Shown here: in pieces, positions 47,917 to 56,824 of the stretch
Layout of the letters: each line of letters starts with the position of its first letter
Numbering within the stretch: position 1 is the stretch's first letter
Assembly: GCF_012275375.1 (NCBI RefSeq)
Contig: NZ_JAAZQJ010000001.1
Span: forward strand, 310,001-374,000
Direction of reading: 5' to 3'
Length of the DNA stretch: 64,000 nt
Origin: Dyella sp. SG609
GTDB lineage: Bacteria > Pseudomonadota > Gammaproteobacteria > Xanthomonadales > Rhodanobacteraceae
Notes under the pieces: model-generated
Database searches by the model: none
Told to the model about the DNA's origin: nothing
What the model saw: the letters and a program-made list of their open reading frames with translations, nothing else
Position numbers and translations under genes: made by a program

Positions 47917-48821
47917 GCGCCGTGCGTTCGCTCGTCGTTGCGGGCGCGGCGATGGCCGCGCTATGGACTGCGCCGGTGTATGCGCAGCCCAGCGACTACA
48001 CGGCACAGGTCGAGCAGGCGCGCGCCGAACGCGTGACGAAGCTGAAGCGGGCGGATGGCTATCTCACGCTGATCGCTTCCGGTTGGCTCGAGCCAGGTGA
48101 CAACACGGTCGGCGCCGCCGCCGACAACCGTTTCCAGGTGCCGGGCGCACCCGCGCATCTGGGCGTGCTGCATCTCGATGCCAATGGCGCGGTGGATCTG
48201 CGCACCGCCGACGGCGTGACGGTGACGATCGACGGCCATCCCGTCTCCGCCGCGCCGATGCTCACGCAAGGCGCGCACGGCGAACGCAAGCCCACCCGCG
48301 CCTATCTCGGCGCGGAGCGCTATCTGTACGTCGTCGAAAGCGGCAAGCAGCGCGGGCTGCGGGTGAAGGACAATGCCGCGCCGCTGCGGACGAACTTCCC
48401 CGGCATTCCGTATTTCCCGATCGATCCCTCGTGGAGGATCGAGGCGCAGTGGCAGGCCTACACCACGCCGCACACGCTGCGCATCGCCAACGTGGTCGGC
48501 ACGGAAAACGACGAGCCGGTGCCGGGCCAGGCGGTGTTCGAACGCGGCGGCCAGCGCTACACGCTCACGCCGATGGAAGAGGACGGCCGCCTGTTCTTCG
48601 TGTTCAGCGACCGCACCGCCGGCAAGCTCACCTATGGCGGCGCGCGTTTTCTCTATGCCGACATGCCGAAGGACGGCAAGGTGACGCTGGATTTCAATCT
48701 GGCCGAGAACCCGCCGTGCGCGATCACGCCGCACGTGGTGTGCCCTCTGGCGCCGCCGGAGAATCGGATGAAGCTGGAAGTGACCGCGGGCGAGCAGAAG
48801 TTCCACGGCGCAGGGCACTAG
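47913..48821 (+). CDS. Exported DUF1684 protein, second of a tandem pair
   Basis: A 302-residue paralogue of the preceding protein. It has a signal peptide (about 1-24) and the same landmarks (FPIDPSWRIEAQW, NPPCAITPHVVCPLAPPENR). TTG 47913 overlaps the upstream stop (TTGA); GTG 47922 is an alternative. The pair looks like a local duplication that has since diverged considerably at the N-terminal half. Confidence 0.87.
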   Translation: MSAVRSLVVAGAAMAALWTAPVYAQPSDYTAQVEQARAERVTKLKRADGYLTLIASGWLEPGDNTVGAAADNRFQVPGAPAHLGVLHLDANGAVDLRTADGVTVTIDGHPVSAAPMLTQGAHGERKPTRAYLGAERYLYVVESGKQRGLRVKDNAAPLRTNFPGIPYFPIDPSWRIEAQWQAYTTPHTLRIANVVGTENDEPVPGQAVFERGGQRYTLTPMEEDGRLFFVFSDRTAGKLTYGGARFLYADMPKDGKVTLDFNLAENPPCAITPHVVCPLAPPENRMKLEVTAGEQKFHGAGH

Positions 48822-48826
48822 ATCGC

Positions 48827-48923
48827 CCGGCGTAGGTTGGGGTGAGCACAGCGAACCCCAACAATGCGCTACGGCTGAAAGTGCAATGTTGGGGTTCGCT
48901 GCGCTCACCCCAACCTACGCCGG
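48827..48923. repeat. Inverted pair of the CGTAGGTTGGGGTGAGC repeat
   Basis: Arms beginning CCGGCGTAGGTTGGGGTGAG face their inverse over about 40 bp each, with one mismatch near the middle and a 15-nt or so loop. Each arm also contains GTTGGGG/CCCCAAC. A second copy of the family is at 52608-52696. Both lie between convergent genes. Confidence 0.88.
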
Positions 48924-48938
48924 AGGGTTTCCTTCGAA

Positions 48939-49721
48939 TCAGCGTCCCTTGAACTCCGCCTTGCGCTTCTCCAGGAACGCCGTGGTCCCTTCGCGCATGT
49001 CTTCCGTCGAGAACGCCAGCGCGAACGCCTGCGTCTCGAACTCCAGCCCCTGATCCAGCGCGGTCTCGCCGCCCTGCAGCACGGCGTCGAGAATGCCCGC
49101 CGCCGCCAGCGGCGCCGAGGCGGCGAGCTGGTCGGCCAGCGTGTCCACCGTTTCGTCCAGCGCCTCCGGCGCCACCACGCGGTTGACGATGCCCAGCTCG
49201 CAGGCGCGCTGGGCGCCGATCATCGCGCCGGTCAGGCACAGCTCCAGCGCGGCGCCGCGGCCGGCCAGGCGCAGCAGGCGCTGGGTGCCGCCGAAGCCGG
49301 GGATCAGGCCGAGATTGATTTCCGGCTGGCCGAAGCGCGCCTTATCGCTGGCCACGCGCAGGTGGCAGGCCATGGCCAGCTCCATGCCGCCGCCGAGGGC
49401 GAAGCCCTGGATGCGCGCGACCACCGGCTTGCCCAGGCGCTCGATGGAGCTCATCAGGCGCTGGCCGGCGCGCGAGAAGCCCTGCGCCTGCACCGGCGTG
49501 TAGCCGTTCATCTCGGCGATGTCCGCGCCGGCGACGAAGGCCTTGTCGCCCGCGCCGGCCAGCACCACGGCGCGCACGGCGTCGTCCTGGGCGGCCTGGG
49601 CGAAGGCCAGGGTCAGTTCGTTGAGGGTGTCGCGGTTCAGCGCGTTGAGCTTGTCGGGGCGGTTGACGGTGATCAGGCGCACCGCGCCGCGATTGCCGAT
49701 TTCCAGATTGCGATAAGCCAT
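48939..49721 (-). CDS. Enoyl-CoA hydratase
   Basis: A 260-residue crotonase hydrating enoyl-CoA. The oxyanion-hole segment FVAGADIAEM and both catalytic Glu regions (ALGGGMELAMACHLRVAS, QPEINLGLIPGFGGTQRL) are present. ATG 49721 has GGAA upstream. It is alone, convergent with the DUF1684 genes and divergent from fklB, so its pathway (fatty acid or amino acid degradation) is not fixed. Confidence 0.93.
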   Translation of the reverse strand: MAYRNLEIGNRGAVRLITVNRPDKLNALNRDTLNELTLAFAQAAQDDAVRAVVLAGAGDKAFVAGADIAEMNGYTPVQAQGFSRAGQRLMSSIERLGKPVVARIQGFALGGGMELAMACHLRVASDKARFGQPEINLGLIPGFGGTQRLLRLAGRGAALELCLTGAMIGAQRACELGIVNRVVAPEALDETVDTLADQLAASAPLAAAGILDAVLQGGETALDQGLEFETQAFALAFSTEDMREGTTAFLEKRKAEFKGR

Positions 49722-49899
49722 GGCGGTTCCCAGCGGAGGTCGAAAACGCCCATGGTAGCAGTGGGGTTGCGGCGGGAACCTTTGCCGCCGCGGGCGTTCT
49801 CATGCCGGTGGCGCCGGCACCCCCGCCCGGCCCCGCTGCACGCGCCCGGCAAACCCCTTACGATGGCCGGGCTTCGCGCATCCGCGATGGAGGATAGGC

Positions 49900-50631
49900 A
49901 TGACACGACTGCGTTGGTTGGCCCATGGCACGATGCTCACGATGCTGATGAGCGCGGCGATGGCCACGCATGCGCAGAGCCGCGACAGCGCGTCCGACGC
50001 GCAGGCCGCGGGGCTGGACAAGAACAAGCTGTCCTATGCGATCGGCTACCAGATCGGCAGCCAGTTCGCCAGCGGCGACCCGGACGTCGACATCGCCGTG
50101 ATGCAGCGCGCGATCCAGGACGCCTACACCAAGCGCCGCCCGTCCGTGCCGATGCAGGACATGCACGAGCAGCTGCGCCGCCTCGACAAGCACATGCACG
50201 ACAAGGCGGAGTCCCAGTTCCAGCAGCTGGCCAATTCCAACGCCAGCAAGAGCGCCGACTTCCTCGCCAAGAACCGCCAGAAGCCCGGCGTGGTGCAGCT
50301 GCCTTCGGGCATCCAGTACCAGGTGCTAAAGCAAGGCACGGGCAAGGACCAGCCGGCGGTGAACAGCACCGTCACGGTGAATTTCCGCGCCACGCTGATC
50401 GACGGCACCGAGTTCGACAGCTCCTGGGCGCACGGTTCGCCGGTGAGCTTCATCGTCAACAACAAGGTGATCCCCGGCTGGCAGGACGTGATCCAGCGCA
50501 TGCACGTGGGCGACAAGTGGCGCGTGGTCATTCCGCCCGCGCTGGCCTACGGCGAACGCGGCAACCTGCCGCGCATCGGCCCGAACGAGGCGCTGGTGTT
50601 CGAGATCGAGCTGCTGGAAATCAAGCAGTAA
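49900..50631 (+). CDS. FKBP-type peptidylprolyl isomerase (FklB/Mip-like), exported
   Basis: A 243-residue periplasmic or outer-membrane isomerase. A signal peptide covers about residues 1-25, then a dimerising FKBP_N helix domain (LSYAIGYQIGSQFASGD), then the FKBP domain (TVTVNFRATLIDGTEFDSSW, VIPGWQDVIQRMHVGDKW, IPPALAYGERG). Length is that of Mip/FkpA proteins. Confidence 0.95.
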   Translation: MTRLRWLAHGTMLTMLMSAAMATHAQSRDSASDAQAAGLDKNKLSYAIGYQIGSQFASGDPDVDIAVMQRAIQDAYTKRRPSVPMQDMHEQLRRLDKHMHDKAESQFQQLANSNASKSADFLAKNRQKPGVVQLPSGIQYQVLKQGTGKDQPAVNSTVTVNFRATLIDGTEFDSSWAHGSPVSFIVNNKVIPGWQDVIQRMHVGDKWRVVIPPALAYGERGNLPRIGPNEALVFEIELLEIKQ

Positions 50632-50667
50632 GGGCGGCGTTCGCTGCCCGGGGCGGGGCCTTCGGCG

Positions 50668-50933
50668 AGAGCCTGCTCAAGGCCTCCGCGTGGCCCGCGC
50701 CGGCTCTGGTTGCTCGCCAGACAAGGAAGAGTGAGGGAGTGTACGTCCGTACACGACCGAGCGATGACGCAGGATGGCGGGCAACCAGAGCCGGCCCTCC
50801 GGGTTGCCGTTGAGTGGCTCCCAGGCGGCAGCGCGCGGCTTGACCTGGCAACCAGCCAGGCCCGCGCCACGCGCTGCCGCCTGGGAGCCACTCAACGGCA
50901 ACGCGGGCTACGCGGAGGCCTTGAACAGGCTCT
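50668..50933. repeat. 266-bp nested palindromic element, cloverleaf-capable
   Basis: No gene lies between 50632 and 50947. Stem A: 50668-50699 pairs with 50902-50933 (30 of 32). Inside are two arms. Stem B: 50699-50718 with 50776-50795 (19 of 20), holding a 7-bp hairpin GTGTACG/CGTACAC at 50739-50754. Stem C: 50803-50835 with 50870-50902 (33 of 33), capped by CCTGGC/GCCAGG at 50844-50860. The most highly structured DNA in the window; it could be a structured RNA, a repeat pair or a cruciform site. Confidence 0.85.
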
Positions 50934-50947
50934 AAGATCAGCGGTCC

Positions 50948-51142
50948 ATGCCGAACGATCCCGCCCCCATCCCTGCCGCCGTCCTGAGTCCCTGCATCGG
51001 CATTTGCCGGCTCGACGAGCGCGGCTATTGCGAGGGCTGCCTGCGCACCGGCGACGAGATCGCGCGCTGGCGCGCCATGAGCGACGCCGAACGCCTGCGC
51101 TACATGCACGAGGTACTGCCGGCACGGGAACCGCAGCCATGA
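50948..51142 (+). CDS. DUF1289 domain-containing protein
   Basis: A 64-residue Cys-rich small protein of the DUF1289/Fe-S-like family: SPCIGICRLDERGYCEGCLRT shows the four conserved Cys as CxxxC...CxxC. The role is unknown. The stop overlaps nudL by 4 bp, so it is co-translated with the Nudix hydrolase and sulfurtransferase genes. Confidence 0.92.
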   Translation: MPNDPAPIPAAVLSPCIGICRLDERGYCEGCLRTGDEIARWRAMSDAERLRYMHEVLPAREPQP

Positions 51143-51741
51143 GCGACTCGCTGGCGCCGGTCGCCGCCGCCGTGCTCCCGCTGGCCGAGCCGCCGCAGGG
51201 GCCGGGCTGGAACCACCGCGAGATGGCCGAGCTGATCGGCGATGCGCCGCGCCGTCCCGCCGCGGTGCTGGTGGGCTGGCGCGAAGGCGTGCAGCCGCGC
51301 CTGGTGCTGACCGTGCGCAACGACAGCCTGCAGGCGCATGCGGGGCAGGTGGCGTTTCCCGGCGGGCGTACCGATCCGGAAGATGCCGACGCCGTCGCCA
51401 CCGCCTTGCGCGAGAGCGAGGAGGAAGTCGGCCTCGATCGCCGCCTGGTCACGCCGATCGGCTTTCTCGACAGCTTCGACACCATCAGCGGCTACCGCAT
51501 CACGCCGGTGGTGGCGCGCATCGCGCCGGAAGCGAGCCTGTATCCGGCACCGGCGGAAGTGGCCGAAGTGTTCGAGGTGCCGCTGGCGTTTTTCCTCGAC
51601 CCGGCCAACCTGCGCCGCTACACCATGGATTTCCGCGGCCATCGCCGCGAGATGGTGGAATTCATCCACGGCGGCCATCGCATCTGGGGCGCGACGGCCG
51701 CCATGCTGGTCAACCTGCTGCACCGCATGGGACGTCTATGA
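51139..51741 (+). CDS. nudL: CoA pyrophosphatase-type Nudix hydrolase
   Basis: A 200-residue Nudix enzyme probably cleaving coenzyme A and its derivatives. The UPF0035 motif SLQAHAGQVAFPGG precedes the Nudix box with TALRESEEEVGLD. ATG 51139 and the stop at 51741 both overlap neighbouring genes by 4 bp. Confidence 0.93.
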   Translation: MSDSLAPVAAAVLPLAEPPQGPGWNHREMAELIGDAPRRPAAVLVGWREGVQPRLVLTVRNDSLQAHAGQVAFPGGRTDPEDADAVATALRESEEEVGLDRRLVTPIGFLDSFDTISGYRITPVVARIAPEASLYPAPAEVAEVFEVPLAFFLDPANLRRYTMDFRGHRREMVEFIHGGHRIWGATAAMLVNLLHRMGRL

Positions 51742-52598
51742 CTGCTGCATACACCACGCTGATCGATGCGCGCACGCTGGCGGCGCTGCCGCCGCGCGAG
51801 GTGCTGATCGTCGACTGCCGCTTCGAACTGGCCGTGGCCGGCGGCGATCCGGACAAGGGCGAGCGCGCGTATCGCGAGGGGCATATCCCGGGCGCGGTCT
51901 ATGCGCATCTGGATCGCGACCTGTCGGATCTCTCGCGCAAGAGCGAAGGGCTGGGCCGGCACCCGATGCCGTCCGAGCAGGCGTTTTCCGCGGTGCTGTC
52001 GCGCTGGGGCTGGCGTCCGGGCCTGCAGGTGGTGGCTTACGACGCGGCTGGCGGCGCGCTGGCCGCGGCGCGGCTGTGGTGGCTGCTGCGCCTGGCCGGC
52101 GTGCGCGAGGTGGCGGTGCTCGATGGCGGTTTCCAGGCATGGCAGGCGGCGGGCTTGCCGCTGGAGTCCGGCGAGGTGGCGCGCGAGCCGAGCGACGTTG
52201 CGCTGCGCTACGACGCCTCGCGCTACATCGTCGATCACCGCGCGATTGCCGATCGCTCGGAGTTGCTGATCGATGCGCGCGCCACGCCGCGCTACCGCGG
52301 CGAAGTGGAACCGATCGACCGCGTGGGCGGCCATGTGCCCGGCGCCTTGAATCGCCCGTATTCGGACAATCTCGATGCGGACGGCCGCTACAAATCCGCA
52401 GGGCAGCTGCGCGGCGATTTCGCCGCCTTGATCGGCGACATGCCGCCCGCGCAGGTCGTGCACATGTGCGGCTCCGGCGTCACCGCCTGCCACAACCTGC
52501 TGGCGATGGAACACGCGGGGCTGGCGGGTTCGCGCCTGTACGCGCCGTCGTGGAGCGGCTGGGTCAGCGATCCGGCACGGCCCGTCGAAACCGCGTAA
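51738..52598 (+). CDS. sseA: Thiosulfate/3-mercaptopyruvate sulfurtransferase
   Basis: A 286-residue tandem-rhodanese enzyme. The inactive N-terminal rhodanese domain contains YREGHIPGAVYAHLDRDLS. The C-terminal domain has the catalytic Cys in the loop CGSGVTA, which favours mercaptopyruvate over thiosulfate. It is the last gene of the DUF1289-nudL-sseA operon, followed by a CGTAGGTTGGGG repeat. Confidence 0.94.
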   Translation: MTAAYTTLIDARTLAALPPREVLIVDCRFELAVAGGDPDKGERAYREGHIPGAVYAHLDRDLSDLSRKSEGLGRHPMPSEQAFSAVLSRWGWRPGLQVVAYDAAGGALAAARLWWLLRLAGVREVAVLDGGFQAWQAAGLPLESGEVAREPSDVALRYDASRYIVDHRAIADRSELLIDARATPRYRGEVEPIDRVGGHVPGALNRPYSDNLDADGRYKSAGQLRGDFAALIGDMPPAQVVHMCGSGVTACHNLLAMEHAGLAGSRLYAPSWSGWVSDPARPVETA

Positions 52599-52607
52599 CC
52601 GCGTAAC

Positions 52608-52696
52608 CGTAGGTTGGGGTGAGCGCAGCGAACCCCAACAATGCGAAGCGCCCGGCGGTGCGGTGTTGGGGTTCGCTGCGCTCACCCCAACCTACG
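52608..52696. repeat. Second inverted pair of the CGTAGGTTGGGGTGAGC repeat
   Basis: CGTAGGTTGGGGTGAGCGCAG and the rest of the arm face an inverted copy ending CCAACCTACG at 52696. It has the same architecture as 48827-48923 but a different loop. It sits between convergent sseA and a crotonase gene. Confidence 0.88.
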
Positions 52697-52713
52697 CCGT
52701 GGCGCCGTGGCGA

Positions 52714-53466
52714 TTATTTCTTTTTCAGGCGTGCCACCAGCTGCTGCAGCACCGCCTGCGTTTCCTCGCTGAAGAACGCATCGACGAACACGCCGATCGG
52801 CAGCTTTTCCGGATCCGCCCACACTTCGGTCAGATCCGCGCGCGCCAGCTGGCGCGTGGCCAGCATCGCGCCCGCCGGCAGCGCCAGCAGTTCGTTGAGC
52901 CAGTGCAGGGCGCGCGTGGTGACCTGGTCCACGCCGGTCAGCTCGTCGACGAAGCCGAACGACAGCGCCTGCTGCGCATCGATCATCGCGCCGGCCACCA
53001 GCAGCCGCTCCGCGCGATACGGGCCGACCACGCGGCGCAGCGCGAGCTGGATGCAGTCCGGCACGATCAGGCCGACCTGCACTTCGTTCAAGCCGATGCG
53101 GTACGGGCCTTCGGCCATCACGCGGTAATCGCAGAACAGCGACAGCACCGCGCCGCCTGCGGGTGCGTGGCCGGTAATCGCGGCCACCACCGGCACCGGC
53201 GCCATGGCGATGGCCGAGCAGGTGGCGAAGAAGGTGCTCCAGAAGCGGCGCACGCCGTCGCGGTCCTGGCCGAGCAGGGCGGGCACGTCGACGCCCGCGG
53301 AGAACATGCCGGACGTACCCGACAGCACGATGCCCGCGGCGCCGTCCTGCACGGCGGTGGCGATGGCCGCCTGGATCGCGTGCAGCAGTTCGAGGTTCAG
53401 CGCATTGACCGGCGGGCGCGCGAGATTGATCTCGACGATGGCGTCGTGCTTGACGAGGTTGAGCAT
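52714..53466 (-). CDS. Enoyl-CoA hydratase/isomerase family protein
   Basis: A 250-residue crotonase-fold protein. The oxyanion-hole segment is FSAGVDVPALLG. The second region (APAGGAVLSLFCDYRVMAEG, LNEVQVGLIVPD) has Ala-Pro-Ala where hydratases have the first catalytic Glu region, pointing to an isomerase (delta3-delta2 enoyl-CoA isomerase type). The C terminus is Lys-rich. It is not closely related to the other crotonase at 48939-49721. Confidence 0.88.
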   Translation of the reverse strand: MLNLVKHDAIVEINLARPPVNALNLELLHAIQAAIATAVQDGAAGIVLSGTSGMFSAGVDVPALLGQDRDGVRRFWSTFFATCSAIAMAPVPVVAAITGHAPAGGAVLSLFCDYRVMAEGPYRIGLNEVQVGLIVPDCIQLALRRVVGPYRAERLLVAGAMIDAQQALSFGFVDELTGVDQVTTRALHWLNELLALPAGAMLATRQLARADLTEVWADPEKLPIGVFVDAFFSEETQAVLQQLVARLKKK

Positions 53467-53492
53467 GGCGTCGTCCCCGGACGAAAGAAGTA

Positions 53493-53523
53493 AGGCCCGC
53501 GAGCGTAGCAAACTCGCGGGCCT
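53493..53523 (-). terminator. Hairpin terminator after the DUF4139 gene
   Basis: AGGCCCGCGAG (53493-53503) pairs with CTCGCGGGCCT (53513-53523), an 11-bp stem with a 9-nt loop, 24 bp beyond the DUF4139 stop on the minus strand. Confidence 0.7.
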
Positions 53524-53546
53524 CGCCGGCGCTTTAAACGCCGGGC

Positions 53547-55013
53547 TTACTGCTGCGGCTGGTCGGTCTCGGCCCAGCGGTAGCGCACCGCGTAGTCCAG
53601 CGTGGCCTTGCCGCCGGCCGGCACTTCGATGCGGAATTCCAGCAGGTCGGGCTTCTGCTCCGAAGGCTTGGTGCTGGACGACTGCAGCGTCCATTCGCGC
53701 CAGCGGCTGGGGTGTTCGCGCACCGTCACCGTGCGCGCGCTGTCGCCGGCATTGGTGAGGGTGATGCGGAAGGCTTCGTCCATCGAACGGCCGGCCTTGT
53801 CCAGCTTGAACTGCGTGCGTTCGCGCTCGGCGCGCAGGTCGAAGGCATTGCCCAGGGTGATGGTGGCGTCGCTGCCCTTGGGCGTGTCCTCAATGCGGCC
53901 CTCGCCGATGAATTGCGGCGTGCCGTTGCGGTCGGTGGTCATCACGCGCAGGTTGCCGGCCGGCAGGCTGTCGAAGGCGCGCAGCTTCAGCGTGCTGGTC
54001 ACGGTATTGCTGCCTCCGGTGTTGAAGTCGCGGTTGGTCGCCGGTTGCGGCGGGGTCCAGCGGCCGCCCGTTTCATACAGCAGGGTGCGTTCGCAATCGA
54101 GCTGGCGCGTTTCGTACAGCGGCACCTGGCTGACGCTGCCGTCGGGCAGGTTCACCGCGCCGGGCAGGGTGTAGCTGCGGTAGTCGGCGACCGAGCCCTG
54201 CTGCGGCATGTCGGCCGCCTGCGCCTTGGCGTTGAAGGACATCATCCGCGGCGCGGCGGCCGGCATCGGGCCGGGCGTGCGGGTGATCTGCGGCTCGCCG
54301 GCGATCAGGGTCAGGTGCACGTCGTTCCAGTCGCGGCCGCTGCGGTTGGCGATGCTGGCGCGCGATTCGAAGCGCAGCTTGCAGCCGGCGCCCGGCAGCA
54401 CGGTGCCGATATACGCCGCGCGCCAGCCGAGGCCGGCGGTGGGATAGCTCAAGGTGGCGCGCGCATTGCCGGCCCTGGCCGCATCCACGCGCAGTTCCAG
54501 GCTGGAGCCGGTATTGAAGTGGCCGCTGGCGCGCACCGCCGCGTAGTCGCGGATCAGGCTGGTGCGGCCGCTGGCATCGCTCACCAGCAGGCCGTTGCCG
54601 GCGCGCAGCAAGGTGCCGCTGGCCAGTGGCTGGCCGTTGCTGCCGAGCACTTCCACCGGCTGGCCGACCAGGCTGCCGAGCGCGGCGTCGCGGCCCTGGG
54701 CCAGCAGCAGGCGCTGCGACAGCACCTTGGCGGCGTCGCCTTCGACGTCGAGCGAGAGCGCTTCGGTATCGAGAAAGGCGGGCAGGCCGCCGAGGCTTAC
54801 GTCCTGCACACCCTGCTGCAGATCCAGCCGGCGCGGTTCGCGCGCCATGGCGTAGCCGCTGTCCACGCTGCTGCCATCGCCGCCGGTGAACAGGGAGGCG
54901 TCGTCGCTGCGGTACAGGGTCAGCTCGGTGCGTTCGGGCGTGGCCGCGGCGGCGGTGCCGGCCAGGGTGGTGGCGCAGGCCAGGGCGAGGGTGGTGAAGG
55001 GGAACTTGCTCAC
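53547..55013 (-). CDS. Exported DUF4139 domain-containing protein
   Basis: A 488-residue protein with a signal peptide (about 1-23) and a DUF4139 region in the C-terminal two-thirds (LRVMTTDRNGTPQFIGEGRI, RVTREHPSRWREW-like VREHPSRWREWTL). The N-terminal third has a beta-rich segment. GTG 55013 is the start, supported by AAAGGAG upstream. The function is unknown; relatives are secreted or surface proteins. Confidence 0.86.
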   Translation of the reverse strand: MSKFPFTTLALACATTLAGTAAAATPERTELTLYRSDDASLFTGGDGSSVDSGYAMAREPRRLDLQQGVQDVSLGGLPAFLDTEALSLDVEGDAAKVLSQRLLLAQGRDAALGSLVGQPVEVLGSNGQPLASGTLLRAGNGLLVSDASGRTSLIRDYAAVRASGHFNTGSSLELRVDAARAGNARATLSYPTAGLGWRAAYIGTVLPGAGCKLRFESRASIANRSGRDWNDVHLTLIAGEPQITRTPGPMPAAAPRMMSFNAKAQAADMPQQGSVADYRSYTLPGAVNLPDGSVSQVPLYETRQLDCERTLLYETGGRWTPPQPATNRDFNTGGSNTVTSTLKLRAFDSLPAGNLRVMTTDRNGTPQFIGEGRIEDTPKGSDATITLGNAFDLRAERERTQFKLDKAGRSMDEAFRITLTNAGDSARTVTVREHPSRWREWTLQSSSTKPSEQKPDLLEFRIEVPAGGKATLDYAVRYRWAETDQPQQ

Positions 55014-55136
55014 GGGCGAACTCCTTTCGTTGGGCGCCGCCGATCTTACGCAGCGCGCATGAAGATGCGGCATCCGTGGCCGCCAATGCGTTAACCCCGG
55101 ATCGCGCCGGCTGCGTTGTGGCCGACCCGGAGGAAT

Positions 55137-56150
55137 TCAGTGCGTGGCGAAGAAGCCGCGCAGCGCGGCCAGGTCGCGCGTGAGCGCAAGGCCCAGCGCC
55201 AGCAGGATGCGCGCCTTCTGCGGGCTGAAATCCTCGCCCGCGATAAAGCCCGTCTCCTGCAGGTAGCGCCGCTGCGCCACGCTGCCCAGCGGCGAGCGGG
55301 TGCACTGCACCACCGCGATGCCGCCGGCGATGGCCGCTTCCAGCGCGATGCGCTCGGCCTGGGTGACCAGGCCCGGCGCCAGGCCCGCGGAGACGATGCC
55401 TTGCGCCCCCTTGGCCAGTGCGGCTTCGATCATGGTGTCGTCGGCGCCGACGTACGAATAGGCGATGTCCACGCGCGGCGGCCGCGCATCGTCGGGCAAT
55501 GCCGCGAACGCCGCGCCGGGGGCATGGCGGCCTTCGGGGCGGCGGCGGTAGCGGATGCGGTCCGGATCGACCGTGCCGAGCACGCCGTGATCCATCGAGC
55601 GGAACGTATCCAGCCGCAAGGTGGAAACCTTGATCACGTCGCGTGCCGGATAGATGCCGTCGTTGAACACCACCAGCACGCCGCGCCCGCGCGCATCCGC
55701 ATCGCCCGCCACGCGGATCGCACCCAGCAGATTGGACGGCGCATCCGAACCCACCGCGCTCAATGGCCGCTGCGAACCGGTAAGCACCACGGTCTGCGGG
55801 ATATCCAGCGTGAGGTTGAGGAAGAACGCGGTTTCTTCCAGCGTAGCCGTGCCGTGCAGGATCACGAAGCCGGCCAGCTCCGGCTGCTCGCGCGACAGGC
55901 GCCGCAGGGTGGCGCGCAGCTCGAACCAGTCGGCCATGGTGAGATTGTTGCTGCCCACCGAACGGAACGGCACCGGCACCGCTTCGGCCACGCCGGCGAT
56001 TTCAGGCACGCGCGCAAGGATCTGCGCGACGTCCAGCTTGCTGCCGTGCTCCGGGTAATCCATCAGGTCGGTGCTGGAAGTGCCCAGCGAGGCGATGGTG
56101 CCGCCGCAGCCGATGATGGCGACGCGGGGGAGGGCGAATGTCGTGGACAT
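55137..56150 (-). CDS. Asparaginase-family protein with altered active site
   Basis: A 337-residue homologue of L-asparaginase. The N-terminal GCGGTIASLG holds the nucleophile Thr, and GSNNLTMADW and VLTGSQRPL are conserved. The second signature, normally HGTDTLEETA, reads HGTATLEETA: the Asp of the Thr-Asp pair is Ala. The Lys of DVIKVST remains. Loss of that Asp should weaken amide hydrolysis, so the substrate may differ. ATG 56150 is chosen over 56171. Confidence 0.88.
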   Translation of the reverse strand: MSTTFALPRVAIIGCGGTIASLGTSSTDLMDYPEHGSKLDVAQILARVPEIAGVAEAVPVPFRSVGSNNLTMADWFELRATLRRLSREQPELAGFVILHGTATLEETAFFLNLTLDIPQTVVLTGSQRPLSAVGSDAPSNLLGAIRVAGDADARGRGVLVVFNDGIYPARDVIKVSTLRLDTFRSMDHGVLGTVDPDRIRYRRRPEGRHAPGAAFAALPDDARPPRVDIAYSYVGADDTMIEAALAKGAQGIVSAGLAPGLVTQAERIALEAAIAGGIAVVQCTRSPLGSVAQRRYLQETGFIAGEDFSPQKARILLALGLALTRDLAALRGFFATH

Positions 56151-56217
56151 GACGGCGGGATTCCTTCGCAACTCAAGTCGGCGCCAGATGCGCGCCAGCC
56201 GCGAAGCTTAGCTAATG

Positions 56218-56353
56218 CGTCATCCCGGCGCAGGCCGGGATCCAGTAGCGATGCGCTGCATGGAGATACGGGCCCAAAAAGGCCGGGCCTTTGAAGCTTC
56301 CAGCGATGGTCGAACGGTGACGTTACTGGATCCCGGCCTGCGCCGGGATGACG
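56218..56353. repeat. Empty inverted pair of the CGTCATCCCGG repeat
   Basis: Units at 56218-56245 and 56326-56353 face each other across 80 bp with no gene. This is a GGGATCC subtype of the family at 25261-25384 and 28663-29025. Confidence 0.85.
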
Positions 56354-56375
56354 CTGGTTGGCGGTGTGTTGCCTA

Positions 56376-56824
56376 TCAGGCCTGCTCAGCCGCGTCGCGG
56401 ATCGCCTGCGGCAGCGGCACCGGCTTGCCCGTGTGCGGGTTCATCCAGACCATCACCACGTGGCCGTCGCTGTACAGCTTGTCCGGCTGTTCCGCATCGA
56501 CGATGCGATGCCCGATGGTCATCGAGCTGTTGCCCAGGCGCAGGCAGAACAGTTCCACCTGCAGTTGCGCCGGCCATTCGATCGGGAAGCGGTAGTTGAT
56601 CTCGCTCGCCGCCAGCACCGGCATCGATTGCTCGTCGAACCACGGCCCGGGCACGTGCTTCAGCCACTGCAGCCGCGCTTCTTCCAGATACGTGAGGTAG
56701 TTGGAATTGTTGACGTGGTTGAAGGCGTCGAGATCACGCCAGCGCACGCCGATGGAGGCGGTGAACAGCGGCTGGACTTCCGCCGCGGCATCCGCGGCGG
56801 GGCTCGATTCGGTGATGGTGAAAC

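Noticed and set aside
50710..51741. A 343-residue frame running from the palindromic element into the Nudix gene
   Set aside because: Its first half is translated palindrome and out-of-frame DUF1289; the real genes start at 50948 and 51139.
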